A stretch of 64,000 nt of DNA from Methylomonas methanica MC09 (lineage in GTDB: Bacteria; Pseudomonadota; Gammaproteobacteria; Methylococcales; Methylomonadaceae). The stretch is from NCBI RefSeq assembly GCF_000214665.1, contig NC_015572.1, positions 186,001 through 250,000 on the forward strand, read 5' to 3'. Both the position numbers and the translations under genes were made by a program. This document shows positions 16,493-25,754 of the stretch, in pieces (position 1 is the stretch's first letter; the number at the start of each line of letters is the position of its first letter). The notes beneath the pieces are model-generated. The model had not been told where the DNA came from, did no database searches, and was given only the letters and a program-made list of their open reading frames with translations.

Positions 16493-17221
16493 TTAAATAA
16501 TCCCAAATTCAACGACAGGGGTTACCCAATAGTAAACGTTCTTACTGGAAAACTGACTTTTGATCTTATCCAGCACCTCGGCAATGACCTGTTTGCTGGC
16601 AAAAAATTGAAACCGGCGCGATTTCTTCTCCGGCCCTTCCAGTTCGGTCATAAAGCGGGTAATGCGATGGTCGGCGGAATCCAGCTCACCTAATGAATCG
16701 GTATGCTCTATCTCAAAGCCCACCAGACATTCCGCTATGGCCATTTCTATTTCGGCCGGCACAATAAATGTCACTTGAAATTGTTGGTGATGCAGCGCGC
16801 TAGCGAATTCGTCCTTGGAACTGAATCGGTCGGAAACGTTTTTAATGACTTCCAAGTGTTTGCCTCGGCGTCTGTCGCCATGACGCTTTTCTAAAAATGC
16901 GGCGTCATCGGCGTGGGTTTGTTGTTGGCGATGGTCATTGTCCCAGCTGCGGTGATAATAAGGTCTAACCAATACATAACGTCCGTTCAGTCGCCGGTTT
17001 TTCAGGTTTTTTATCGCCCGTTTAGCGCTCCACTCCGAATCCAAGGTCACCAATCCGTGATATTCAATCGAATCGAGCCGGGTATCTCTCAGTGCCAAAA
17101 TCTCGATATTCAGTATCTGCCCGGTTTTGTTGAATAAACCATTTTTTAAAGCCGGGCCGACAAACTCGGAAATTTCGGAATGTTGGGTGTTGGCAGGAAT
17201 TCGTCTTAAAAAAATGTTCAT
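16493..17221 (-). CDS. fusion of RRM-like domain and DUF3240 (PII-like) domain
   Basis: 242 residues from ATG 17221; a longer frame to 17293 lacks support. Residues 1-100 resemble the following RRM-only protein (MNIFLRRIPANTQH...FVGPALKNGLF..YHGLVTLD..AKRAIKNLKNRRLNGRYVLVRPYY). A basic linker (KRHGDRRRGKHLE) leads into a domain that matches the preceding DUF3240 protein, including the shared end YYWVTPVVEFGI. DUF3240 proteins belong to the PII-like ferredoxin-fold group and travel with heavy-metal RND pumps. The fusion suggests a ligand- or metal-controlled RNA-binding protein; this is inference. Confidence 0.72.
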   Translation of the reverse strand: MNIFLRRIPANTQHSEISEFVGPALKNGLFNKTGQILNIEILALRDTRLDSIEYHGLVTLDSEWSAKRAIKNLKNRRLNGRYVLVRPYYHRSWDNDHRQQQTHADDAAFLEKRHGDRRRGKHLEVIKNVSDRFSSKDEFASALHHQQFQVTFIVPAEIEMAIAECLVGFEIEHTDSLGELDSADHRITRFMTELEGPEKKSRRFQFFASKQVIAEVLDKIKSQFSSKNVYYWVTPVVEFGII

Positions 17222-17321
17222 ATCGGATGTCTGCAAATACACAATTTTCCGTAACCAAATACTAAAATTACGGCACCTTAAAAAGGATAGCATTCAAACT
17301 TAAAAGTTGCTTAAGAATTCG

Positions 17322-17627
17322 TTAAATTTCCCCGTGTTCCAAGACCGGCACTACCCAGTAATGCAAGCCGGTACCGGCAAAATTAGCTTTTATTTTGGTT
17401 AAAAAGGAGGAGACATCGTCTTTATCGATATACATCTGAAAACGAATTTTGCGCTGTCTGCCGGTCACCTGTTCCGCAACCGATAATCCTTGGTTGCGGT
17501 GATCGTGCGCATTGACCGCCAAACTGGAAAATCCTTGCGCCGTTTCAAAAGTCAACAGGCAATCGACCATGGCTTCTTCCAGCGCCGGATTGACATTGAT
17601 GGTGATCAGATAGGTGTCGTGTGTCAT
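17322..17627 (-). CDS. DUF3240 PII-like protein of the RND efflux operon
   Basis: 101 residues, a single ferredoxin-like domain (YLITINVNPALEEAMVDCLLTFE...RKIRFQMYIDKDDVSSFLTKIKANF..HYWVVPVLEHGEI). It overlaps the RND pump gene by 4 nt, the usual position for DUF3240. Family members are thought to sense metal or nucleotide and influence efflux, but the mechanism is not settled. No N-terminal signal is present, so it is cytoplasmic. Confidence 0.85.
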   Translation of the reverse strand: MTHDTYLITINVNPALEEAMVDCLLTFETAQGFSSLAVNAHDHRNQGLSVAEQVTGRQRKIRFQMYIDKDDVSSFLTKIKANFAGTGLHYWVVPVLEHGEI

Positions 17628-20600
17628 ACGGTTTGCTCCCGGCCTTGTCCGAACAGTTGATACAGGATAGGCAGTAAAATTAAAGTCAAAAACGTCGATG
17701 AAACCAGTCCGCCAGTTACCACAATCGCCAAGGGTCGCTGTATTTCAGAGCCGGGCCCGGAAGCGAACAGTAACGGAATCAATCCGAACGCCGCAATGCT
17801 GGCGGTCATCAATACCGGCCGTAACCGGCGGGCGGAACCGACTATCACCGCTCTGGAAATCTCCATGCCGCCGGCGCACAGCTGGTTGAAATAAGTCACC
17901 ATCACTACGCCGTTCAGTACTGCGATGCCTAACAACGCAATAAAGCCGACCGAGGCCGGTACGGATAGATATTCTCCGGAAACCCACAATGCAAACACCC
18001 CGCCTATCATGGCCATGGGGATGTTGGCCAATACTAAAACAGCCTGTCTGACCGAGCCGAACGTGGTAAACAACAGCAAAAATATCAGACCCAACGAAGC
18101 CGGAATCACCAACGACAATCTGGCAGCGGCACGCTGTTGATTTTCAAACTGGCCGCCGAATTCGACCCGGTAACCTATGGGTAGCTCGACCTTTTCGCTA
18201 ACCAGTTTTCGTGCTTCGTCAACGAAACCTACTAAATCGCGGCCATCGACATTGCTGCGGATCACCACGAAACGCTGGCCTTTTTCCCGGCCTATGGACA
18301 CCACGCCCTCGACTTGCTGGATTTTCGCCAGCGCCGTGATGGGCACATGATCGCCGCCCGGCAGGGTGATTTGTAAATTAGCGAAATTAGCCGTGTTGCT
18401 GTCGCCGCGCAACAGCAACGGCGTACGCTTGATGCCTTCCTGCACGATACCCAGCTGTACGCCTTCGATCTGCGCCCGCAGCATGTTTTCGATACTGTCC
18501 GCATCCAGGCCGAAGCGGCCGGCCGCCTGCCTGTCTATGTTCAGTTGCAAAAACTGCATACCTTCGTTTTTGCGCATGAATACATCGCTGGCGCCCTCGA
18601 TGTTACGTAACAGCGCTTCGATTTCTTCGCCTTTGTGATTCAAGACATCCAGATCGGTACCGAATAATTTGATCGCCACGTCACCGCGGGTGCCGGTCAA
18701 CATTTCCGAGACCCGCATTTCTATCGGTTGCGTGAAACCAAAGGCGATGCCCGGCGTATGCGACATGATGCGGCGTATGGATTCGATCAACTCCTCCTTA
18801 TCGGCCGCCTGCCACTCTTCCTTGGGTTTGAGCACCAAAAAGGTATCGGTTTCATTCAGACCCATGGGATCCAACCCCAATTCGTCGGTACCCACCCGAG
18901 ATACCACGGTCTCCACTTCCGGAATATGGTCGAGAATGTTTTTTTGCACCTGCATGTCCAGTTTGACCGAATCCTGCAAGGTAATGGACGGTAACTTCTC
19001 CAGTTGCACGATGATGTCGCCTTCATCCATGGTCGGCATGAAGGTGCTGCCGATTTGGGTAAACACTAAAAGCGTCAATGCCAACAAGCCGCCCGCCGTA
19101 ATAAAGATTTTTTTACTGTTGTCCATGCACCAGACCAGCAAAGGCTCGTATAAACGTTGCAGCTGTCGAGGTAACCAGGGTTCTTCGTGCGAAACATGGG
19201 TGAGCAGAAACGAAGCCAATACCGGAATTACCGTCAGGGACAATATCAATGAACCGCTTAAGGCAAACACGATGGTCATGGCGACAGGGCCGAATAACTT
19301 GCCCTCCAATCCTTGCAAAGTCAGTAAGGGCAGAAATACGATGATAATGATCAATATGCCCGAGGTCACCGGCGCCGCCACTTCACGGGTGGCCCGGTAA
19401 ATCATGTGCAAGCGGGGCAAGCGCTCGGCTTTTTCATGATCGGCCAATTGGGTGATGATGTTTTCCACCACCACCACGGCGCCGTCCACCAGCATGCCGA
19501 TGGCTATTGCCAAGCCGCCCAGACTCATTAGATTGGCCGACATGCCGAATGCCTTCATCAAAATAAAGGTGAATAAGGCTGCCATCGGCAAAGCCAAGGC
19601 CACCGTCAATGCGGCGCGCAAATCGCCTAAAAACAGAATCAGCAAGATCACTACCAGAACGATGGCTTCCAACAGGGCTTGGGTCACGGTATGCACCGCT
19701 TTGCCGACCAACACCCCCCGGTTGTAAAACACATTGACTTTCACGCCTTCCGGTAGAGTGGCTTGCATGTCCGCCAGTTTGGCTTCGATTTGCTCTACCG
19801 TTTGTCGGGCATTGGCGCCCCGCAGACTCAAAATCACGCCGGTCACGGCTTCTCCCAGGCCGTCCTTACTGACGGCGCCGTAACGGGTCAATGCTCCGAT
19901 GCGCACTTCGGCTACATCGTCCACTCGTATCGGCTGGCCGTTATTTTGGGCGATAACAATGGCCCGGACATCCTGCTCGGTTTTGATACGGCCTTCGGCG
20001 CGCACAATCAACGCTTCCTCGCCTTCAGTCAAACGGCCGGCGCCGTCATTACGATTATTGGTTTGCAAGGCAGTCATCAACTGGTTCATGTCGATATTGC
20101 GCGAAGCCATGCGCATATTATTGGGAATCACTTCAAAACTGCGCACCAAGCCGCCCAAGGCGTTGACGTCCGCCACGCCCGGCACGGTACGCAAGGCCGG
20201 CCGTAGCACCCAATCCAGCAGGGTGCGGCGTTCCATCAGACTCAAGTCGCCGCCTTCGATAGCAAACATGAACATCTCGCCCAAAGGCGTGGTCATCGGC
20301 GCGATACCGCCCTGCACCCCCGGCGGCAGATTATTCCACATGCCGTTCAAGCGTTCGGCCACTTGTTGCCTGGCCCAGTAAATGTCCGTACCCTCTTCGA
20401 AATCCAGAGTGATATCGGTAATGGCGTATTTGGCCAACGAGCGCAGCATGGTTTGATGCGGAATGCCCAATAGCTCCACTTCAATCGGCGCGGTGATGCG
20501 GGTTTCCACTTCTTCCGGCGTCATACCGTTGGCTTTGACGATAATTTTGACCTGTGTCGGCGAGACTTCCGGGAACGCGTCTATAGGAATGTATTTGAAG

Positions 20601-20689
20601 GCGTAATAACCGCTACCCGCCAGTAATACCACCAACAGACACATCATCAGGCGCTGCGATAGCGCAAAGCGAATCAGTGCAGTCATCAT
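17624..20689 (-). CDS. heavy-metal RND efflux pump, CzcA/CusA family
   Basis: 1021-residue inner-membrane pump of a tripartite metal exporter. It has the N-terminal LVVLLAGSGYYAFKYIPIDAFPEVSP segment (split here across reading), twelve membrane helices and two large periplasmic loops. The TM4 signature is AIG-x3-DGA-x3-VEN (about residues 395-412). From memory that differs from CzcA (DFG) and CusA (DAA..IEN) and is closest to the HME5 group, for which nickel or an undefined metal was proposed. Overlaps of 4 nt on both sides tie it to the membrane-fusion and DUF3240 genes. The metal is uncertain. Confidence 0.92.
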   Translation of the reverse strand: MMTALIRFALSQRLMMCLLVVLLAGSGYYAFKYIPIDAFPEVSPTQVKIIVKANGMTPEEVETRITAPIEVELLGIPHQTMLRSLAKYAITDITLDFEEGTDIYWARQQVAERLNGMWNNLPPGVQGGIAPMTTPLGEMFMFAIEGGDLSLMERRTLLDWVLRPALRTVPGVADVNALGGLVRSFEVIPNNMRMASRNIDMNQLMTALQTNNRNDGAGRLTEGEEALIVRAEGRIKTEQDVRAIVIAQNNGQPIRVDDVAEVRIGALTRYGAVSKDGLGEAVTGVILSLRGANARQTVEQIEAKLADMQATLPEGVKVNVFYNRGVLVGKAVHTVTQALLEAIVLVVILLILFLGDLRAALTVALALPMAALFTFILMKAFGMSANLMSLGGLAIAIGMLVDGAVVVVENIITQLADHEKAERLPRLHMIYRATREVAAPVTSGILIIIIVFLPLLTLQGLEGKLFGPVAMTIVFALSGSLILSLTVIPVLASFLLTHVSHEEPWLPRQLQRLYEPLLVWCMDNSKKIFITAGGLLALTLLVFTQIGSTFMPTMDEGDIIVQLEKLPSITLQDSVKLDMQVQKNILDHIPEVETVVSRVGTDELGLDPMGLNETDTFLVLKPKEEWQAADKEELIESIRRIMSHTPGIAFGFTQPIEMRVSEMLTGTRGDVAIKLFGTDLDVLNHKGEEIEALLRNIEGASDVFMRKNEGMQFLQLNIDRQAAGRFGLDADSIENMLRAQIEGVQLGIVQEGIKRTPLLLRGDSNTANFANLQITLPGGDHVPITALAKIQQVEGVVSIGREKGQRFVVIRSNVDGRDLVGFVDEARKLVSEKVELPIGYRVEFGGQFENQQRAAARLSLVIPASLGLIFLLLFTTFGSVRQAVLVLANIPMAMIGGVFALWVSGEYLSVPASVGFIALLGIAVLNGVVMVTYFNQLCAGGMEISRAVIVGSARRLRPVLMTASIAAFGLIPLLFASGPGSEIQRPLAIVVTGGLVSSTFLTLILLPILYQLFGQGREQTV

Positions 20690-21777
20690 TCATCTCCGCC
20701 CATGCCCAACCAGTTGGCTTTTAAGGCCACCGCGCCCTGCACGGCAATTTGCTCTTGTCCGGTTAACGGTCCGCTAATCAGAGATTCGGCATCCTGGCGC
20801 CCCAATACCTGGACTTCGGTTACAGCAAATCCTCCTGGATTACGCACAAATACGTAGGCTTTACCGGCGTTTTGGGCAATTGCGGAGTTTGGCACTTTAA
20901 ACCCTGATTGCAGGCCGGCCTGCATGATTTGTACGTTAAGATTTTGCCCGACGCGCAAATGATCGGTTTCCCCTTCTATTACTGCCCGTGCCAGCACAGT
21001 CTGATTTTCCCTGTTGACGCTTTGCCCCAGCAAGGTAATTTTGGCTCGCACGTTGCCGGTCTCATCCTGCACCCAGTCGCCTATCTGCACGCTAGCCATC
21101 CGCTCCTGAGGAATATTGATCTCCAGCCACAGTTCCGACAGATCGCCGATCCGATAGAGGGCCTCCTGTATGGCCAGTCGTGAACCCAGCGTCACTTTGC
21201 GTTCCAATACCACGCCACTTATCGGCGATCGCAAATTCAGCAGGCTGTTGAGTTTATGGGTCTTAGCCAAGATGTCGATTTCGCCGGGAGTCATACCGGC
21301 CATTAACAGCAATTGTTTGGCTTCGTCCGCTATCGCTGCTTTGCTTGCATACATGGCTTGGGTTTCCTGCTGCCGCCGTTCCGATATTACGCCTTCCGCA
21401 TACAGGGTCTTGTCCCTTTTTTGCTCCAAGCTCGCCAAATGCAAATGACTGCGGGCCGTCAGATATTGCTGCTGCAAAGCCACCAACTCCGGGCTATGCA
21501 TTTGCGCCAAAATCTGGCCTTTCTTTACTCTGTCGCCCAGGTTCGCTTGCAGTTGCGTCAACAAACCCGGTTGCGAGGCCGTCAGCAGCAGCTCCCGGTT
21601 GACGGGTACCGTTACTCGTGCGGGCGCATAAAATACCGACAAGTGCTGGCTAGGTTGTAACGCTCCGACTTTAATAGCCAGATTGTCGATTTGTTCCGCG
21701 CTGATCCGGATCTGCATATCTTGCGCAACAACTCGCAATGCGCAGCTGATCAACAAGCTGAAGATGATAATTCTCAT
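20686..21777 (-). CDS. periplasmic adaptor (membrane fusion protein) of the metal RND pump
   Basis: 363 residues with a signal peptide (IIIFSLLISCALRVVAQD). A biotinyl-lipoyl-like hairpin (GLLTQLQANLGDRVKKGQILAQMHSPEL), a long helical hairpin, and beta-barrel segments (LRSPISGVVLERKVTLGSRL, VGQNLNVQIMQAG) follow in the CzcB/CusB order. It links pump and outer-membrane channel and may pass metal to the pump. It overlaps neighbours by 4 nt on each side. I see no extra N-terminal metal-binding Met/His domain, unlike CusB. Confidence 0.9.
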   Translation of the reverse strand: MRIIIFSLLISCALRVVAQDMQIRISAEQIDNLAIKVGALQPSQHLSVFYAPARVTVPVNRELLLTASQPGLLTQLQANLGDRVKKGQILAQMHSPELVALQQQYLTARSHLHLASLEQKRDKTLYAEGVISERRQQETQAMYASKAAIADEAKQLLLMAGMTPGEIDILAKTHKLNSLLNLRSPISGVVLERKVTLGSRLAIQEALYRIGDLSELWLEINIPQERMASVQIGDWVQDETGNVRAKITLLGQSVNRENQTVLARAVIEGETDHLRVGQNLNVQIMQAGLQSGFKVPNSAIAQNAGKAYVFVRNPGGFAVTEVQVLGRQDAESLISGPLTGQEQIAVQGAVALKANWLGMGGDE

Positions 21778-23087
21778 GGCATGACTCCGACTGCCTGGTT
21801 ATATAAGGCGATGTTGCGTTGTAGTTTCACTTCCTGTTCCTTGGCATTACGCACTGCTTCCAAGCTACGGGCCTGAACCTTCAGCAAGTCCAGCAAATTG
21901 ATTTCCCCTGCTTCAAAACTGGTTTGCATCATTTTCAATTGCTGCTCGGCAATGTCTTTCATTTGCCGGGCAATCGCCAGTTCCGCCTTGGTCACTTCCA
22001 GGGCGTGCTCGGCCTCGTGCAAGCCTTTTTCCAGTTGCCTGAGCATATGTTCCCGCTGAGCCATCACGTGATTAAGCTCCAAATTAGCAGCGGCAATTTC
22101 CGGGGCATCGTAAGTACTGTGCCCAAAGGGGATCAACACCCCGACATTGGCGCTTTGCATGTCCTCAGCGCCGCGTTGGCTCCGGCTGGTTTTACCGCCG
22201 ATAAACACCTTGGGCTGGTTAACCGTATCCGTGGTTTTCGCCCACTCGACCGAGGCTTGCTGCTTGGCTATCAAGGCGTTGATGGCGGCCAAAAAGGGAT
22301 GATCCGGTTGAATCGCTTGCAGATTACTTTGCTGTTCGAGGTAATTTGCCGGCAGGCGAGTCGTTTGAGTCAGGCTGGCGTAGCTCTTGCGGCTATGCAT
22401 GACCTCGGCTTCGGCTTGGGTCAAAAAGGTTTTATTTTGTAAGTGTTCGCTTTCCGCCAGCAGTAAATCGGCGCGAGGCAAATCGCCGAGTTCCACCCGC
22501 CGTTCAACTTTGCGCAACAATTGCTCGGAGATATCCAGATTGATTTGCGCCTGCTGCAGGCGGATTTCCGCCACGGCCATGGTCCATATCGCTTCACGCA
22601 ATAACTTGGCTACCTCCAAACGTACCGCTACCGATTGTTTGCTGGCCGATTGATGGGATTCATAGGCCACTTGTTGAGCCGCATCGCGCTGCCCCCATAG
22701 CCAGACGGTAAATTCCAGAGTAGCCGATGCTTCGCGGGAGCCGGTGTCGTTAGCCATCCTATCGTCGGCATAATCCAAAGCCACGGCGGTGGAACCCGCA
22801 AACCAGCTGTCTCCCCTGGTTTGCCAAGCCTCGGCTTGTTGCATCAACGCTTCGTTGATCAAGCGGTCTGGGTATTTCTGCAGGGTCTCTTCCAGCAATT
22901 GCGGCAGGGTAAGCGCGGGATCGACTTCAACCGGATCGAGATGCTCGACCAATAATTTTTGCCCGTCAGCCATAACCGGCACGGAGAGATTAAGCGTATT
23001 CGGCGGCAACATCTCCTCTGCCCGGCAAGGTAAAAACGCCAGCCAAGCCAACGGAAGGCAATACTTAATATGACCGGATGCTGTCAT
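21774..23087 (-). CDS. outer-membrane efflux channel (TolC/CzcC type)
   Basis: About 437 residues. The ATG at 23087 has GGAG eight bases upstream, better than the TTG at 23099. Signal peptide, then two repeats of the TolC helical pattern (LEVAKLLREAIWTMAVAEIRLQQAQINLDISEQLLRKVERRVELGDLPRADLLLAE..., many Gln/Glu/Leu), ending LLDLLKVQARSLEAVRNAKEQEVKLQRNIALYNQAVG. It is the first of the C-B-A genes. Confidence 0.88.
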   Translation of the reverse strand: MTASGHIKYCLPLAWLAFLPCRAEEMLPPNTLNLSVPVMADGQKLLVEHLDPVEVDPALTLPQLLEETLQKYPDRLINEALMQQAEAWQTRGDSWFAGSTAVALDYADDRMANDTGSREASATLEFTVWLWGQRDAAQQVAYESHQSASKQSVAVRLEVAKLLREAIWTMAVAEIRLQQAQINLDISEQLLRKVERRVELGDLPRADLLLAESEHLQNKTFLTQAEAEVMHSRKSYASLTQTTRLPANYLEQQSNLQAIQPDHPFLAAINALIAKQQASVEWAKTTDTVNQPKVFIGGKTSRSQRGAEDMQSANVGVLIPFGHSTYDAPEIAAANLELNHVMAQREHMLRQLEKGLHEAEHALEVTKAELAIARQMKDIAEQQLKMMQTSFEAGEINLLDLLKVQARSLEAVRNAKEQEVKLQRNIALYNQAVGVMP

Positions 23088-23172
23088 ATTGAACTCCAAT
23101 ACAATGATAAAACGTGGGATTTGACCTTTTGGCGGTCAACTAAAGGCGGTATCGGGTAGATACCAATAAAGA

Positions 23173-23565
23173 TCAGGCGGGAGGGGCGCGACTGGGGTGT
23201 TGATTGTGCGAAGGCTCGATCAGGTTGCCGGCCTCGTGAGGCGAAAAATTAATCACCTTTAGTAATGGCTGAGCTGCTAAACCCAGCCTATCGCTGGGCG
23301 GGTAGTAGTTTGCGATAACTTCGTTGGTGGAGGACTGCGGTTTAACCGCCGAACCCAGCTCTACGATTGCTGACTGTACAGAGCTGATATGATCAAGGGT
23401 TGCCTCGGCAAAGGTGCCGGTTTTTTGCAAGCGCAAGTTTTCGAATTCATGCAGGTGCAAACCCCGTACGGACGCCGATTCGCCAATGTGCGCATGTACC
23501 AGCGGCGCTGCAAATTGCAGCAATACCAGTAGCAGGACTAATAATTGACGGGTCAATGCAACCAT
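23173..23565 (-). CDS. small exported protein heading the metal-efflux operon
   Basis: 130 residues with a clear signal peptide (LLVLLLVLLQFAAPLVHAH) and His-containing segments (HAHIGES, GLHLHEFENL, EPSHNQHPSR). It is 73 nt upstream of the channel gene on the same strand. Proteins of this look commonly precede metal RND operons, so a periplasmic metal-binding or sensing role is plausible but unproven. I do not recognise a named family. Confidence 0.65.
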   Translation of the reverse strand: MVALTRQLLVLLLVLLQFAAPLVHAHIGESASVRGLHLHEFENLRLQKTGTFAEATLDHISSVQSAIVELGSAVKPQSSTNEVIANYYPPSDRLGLAAQPLLKVINFSPHEAGNLIEPSHNQHPSRAPPA

Positions 23566-23705
23566 TATGGGATTCAGGATGTCTTGGTATGAGTTTAAAT
23601 ACTCTACGGTATTGTAGTGATAACAACGAAAGGCTATTCTACTTGAAATTACTGTTAGTGCCCTAACTAATCGTTTTGCGTTCTCTTAACCAGGCAACAA
23701 ACATT

Positions 23706-24659
23706 ATGAACAAAAAATTCCGTATTCTGGCATCTATTTTTTTCACTTTCACCTTGCTGATGGCGGGTATTCAGGAAGCGCAGGCCAAACGTTTCGGCGG
23801 TGGCGGTTCGTTCGGCAGCAGACCAAGCTTTAGTGCGCCCTACAAACGCTCGACATCGCCATCGGCTACGTCTCAACCAACCCGTTCCGCCAGCCAGCAA
23901 CAAGCAGCCGCTAAAAATCAGGCCGCTCGGCAAAGCTGGGCGGGCCGCGGCGGCTTAATGGGCATGTTGGGCGGGTTGGCTCTTGGCGGTTTATTGGGCT
24001 CGCTGTTTTTTGGCGGCGCTTTCGAAAACATTAATTTCATGGATATCTTGGTATTTGCCGGCATCGCCTATTTGCTGATGCGCTTGTTCGCCTCCAAAGC
24101 TCGTCAATCCCAACCTTCAGCCGATACGGCTTACAACAGGAATAGTTACTCCGAACCAAACAGTGCAGAAGATTTCGGCGATACTCCAGCAACGGGCTCA
24201 AACCCGGCGGGCTTTAATACCGACCTGCTATTCGGTAAAAATGCGCCTGCAAACGCCGGCGGTTATGCTGCACCGGTCTTCGATGTGCCTGCCGATTTCG
24301 ATCAAGCCGCATTTTTAGCCGGTGCCGAAAGTGCATTTCGCTATTTACAATCGGCATGGGACAGTAACGATCTTGCCGCGATCCGCGGGCTGACCACGGA
24401 TAAAGTGTTTGCCGAGATCCAGGATCAATTAAAGGCTTCCGGTGCCAGCAATAAAACCGAGGTATTAAAAGTCATGCCTGAGTTACTGGAAATTCGCGAG
24501 GCCGGCAACGAACTGGAAGCCGTGGTGTTGTTCGACTGTATCATGCGGGAAGACGACGGCGACACAGAGCAGGTGCGTGAAGTCTGGCATTTCATTAAAC
24601 CCGTTAGTAGTAAACAGACCAAATGGTTTTTGGACGGCATCCAGCAGCTGGAAATCTAA
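23706..24659 (+). CDS. Tim44-like domain membrane protein
   Basis: 317 residues from ATG 23706: signal peptide (ILASIFFTFTLLMAGIQEAQAK), Gly/Ser/Pro-rich low-complexity part (FGGGGSFGSRPSF), two membrane helices (LMGMLGGLALGGLLGSLFFGG and FMDILVFAGIAYLLMRLF), then a C-terminal Tim44-like alpha+beta domain (FDQAAFLAGAESAFRYLQSAWDSNDLAAIRGLTTDKVFAEIQ). Bacterial members are common in betaproteobacteria and methanotrophs; the role is not known. The following methyltransferase starts 2 nt after it. Confidence 0.85.
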   Translation: MNKKFRILASIFFTFTLLMAGIQEAQAKRFGGGGSFGSRPSFSAPYKRSTSPSATSQPTRSASQQQAAAKNQAARQSWAGRGGLMGMLGGLALGGLLGSLFFGGAFENINFMDILVFAGIAYLLMRLFASKARQSQPSADTAYNRNSYSEPNSAEDFGDTPATGSNPAGFNTDLLFGKNAPANAGGYAAPVFDVPADFDQAAFLAGAESAFRYLQSAWDSNDLAAIRGLTTDKVFAEIQDQLKASGASNKTEVLKVMPELLEIREAGNELEAVVLFDCIMREDDGDTEQVREVWHFIKPVSSKQTKWFLDGIQQLEI

Positions 24660-24661
24660 GC

Positions 24662-25279
24662 GTGTCGGTTAACGGCGATAAAATCCGCCAACGCTACGAT
24701 AGGTTGGCGCCGTGGTTCGATTGCCTGGAAGGTTTTCTGGAAGGCTTGGTTTTTCGCCGTTTACGTAAAAAGCTTTGGGCCATGGCCGAAGGCCAACATA
24801 TCCTGGAAGTTGGAGTGGGCACGGGGAAAAACTTTAGCTTTTATCCGGCCCAGGCCCGCATGACCGCCATAGATTTCAGCCCGAAAATGCTGGAACAGGC
24901 CCAAAAAAAACGGGAGCGCAAGCAGCTGGAGGTGCATTTGGATTTGATCGATGTACAGTCGCTTTGCTATGCGGATAACAGCTTCGATACTGTAGTAGCC
25001 AGCTTTGTTTTTTGTTCGGTACCTCAGCCCAGAAAAGGACTGAAAGAAATTTATCGGGTGTTAAAACCGGGCGGTCAGTTGCTGCTGTTGGAACATGTAC
25101 TCAGTTCCAATAAATTCATGGCTGCGGTGATGAATGTACTTAATCCGCTGATAGTTCGCTTGGTTGGTGCGAATATCAACCGGCAAACAGTGAAAAATGT
25201 TCAGGCTTGCCCGTTTCGCAGCATCTTCATCGATCCGGTCAGTAGCGATATGATTAAATTGATTCGGGCGGTGAAATAG
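24662..25279 (+). CDS. class I SAM-dependent methyltransferase (UbiE/phospholipid-methyltransferase-like)
   Basis: 205 residues from GTG 24662, 2 nt after the Tim44-like gene. The SAM site is ILEVGVGTGKNFSFYP; later motifs are MTAIDFSPKMLEQA, SFDTVVASFVFCSVPQPRKGLKEIYRVLKPGGQLLLLEH. The closest memory match is the UbiE-like/phosphatidylethanolamine N-methyltransferase group, but the substrate cannot be told. An ATG at 24623 would overlap the previous gene by 37 nt and is less likely. Confidence 0.85.
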   Translation: MSVNGDKIRQRYDRLAPWFDCLEGFLEGLVFRRLRKKLWAMAEGQHILEVGVGTGKNFSFYPAQARMTAIDFSPKMLEQAQKKRERKQLEVHLDLIDVQSLCYADNSFDTVVASFVFCSVPQPRKGLKEIYRVLKPGGQLLLLEHVLSSNKFMAAVMNVLNPLIVRLVGANINRQTVKNVQACPFRSIFIDPVSSDMIKLIRAVK

Positions 25280-25440
25280 CCTACGGGCCGGCACACACAG
25301 GCGCAACCCGTAGTAAGTATTAATATCTAAATGGACGGCTTATCTCTATGATGGCAGCATTTGTCACACGGGCTTTAACTTAAGGCGATTTCCCGCGAAA
25401 AATATACCCAACTGGCTAGCCTGTCCATCCACGGCAGATT

Positions 25441-25477
25441 AAAAAAGGTTACATAGCACAACTATGCGCCCTTTTTT
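25441..25477. terminator. bidirectional intrinsic terminator
   Basis: AAAAAAGG (25441-25448) pairs with CCTTTTTT (25470-25477); inside, CATAG pairs with CTATG around CACAA. T-runs on both strands suit the convergent methyltransferase gene (+) and small membrane-protein gene (-). Confidence 0.8.
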
Positions 25478-25537
25478 GCTCTTTGTAGCTGAACAAAAAT
25501 TCGGCGCCATTCGGGTACATTTATTCGTGGCAATCGC

Positions 25538-25729
25538 CTAAGCAGTGTGCAAATAATGGCCTCTGATTGTTTGCTGATTCGCTTTCTGCGTAACGCCTTT
25601 ATTTGTCGAGTAGGATTGAGCTTTTTGCTCGGTAGCGCTTGCGGTGTCTTTTTCAGCGGGTAACAATAGAAATAACGCCGCAAATGCGGCTGCCGTTAAA
25701 ACAATATTGAAAGCTTTGACTTTTACCAT
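25538..25729 (-). CDS. 63-residue membrane-anchored or exported peptide of unknown function
   Basis: Starts MVKVKAFNIVLTAAAFAALFLLLP, a Lys-flanked hydrophobic helix, followed by a polar Thr/Gln/Lys-rich tail (EKDTASATEQKAQSYS). AGGT lies 8 nt upstream of the ATG, and a strong structured element precedes it, followed 3' by a terminator; this makes it more likely to be real than its length alone suggests. No family is recognised. Confidence 0.5.
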   Translation of the reverse strand: MVKVKAFNIVLTAAAFAALFLLLPAEKDTASATEQKAQSYSTNKGVTQKANQQTIRGHYLHTA

Positions 25730-25754
25730 TACCGATACCTATTTTTCATTGTTA

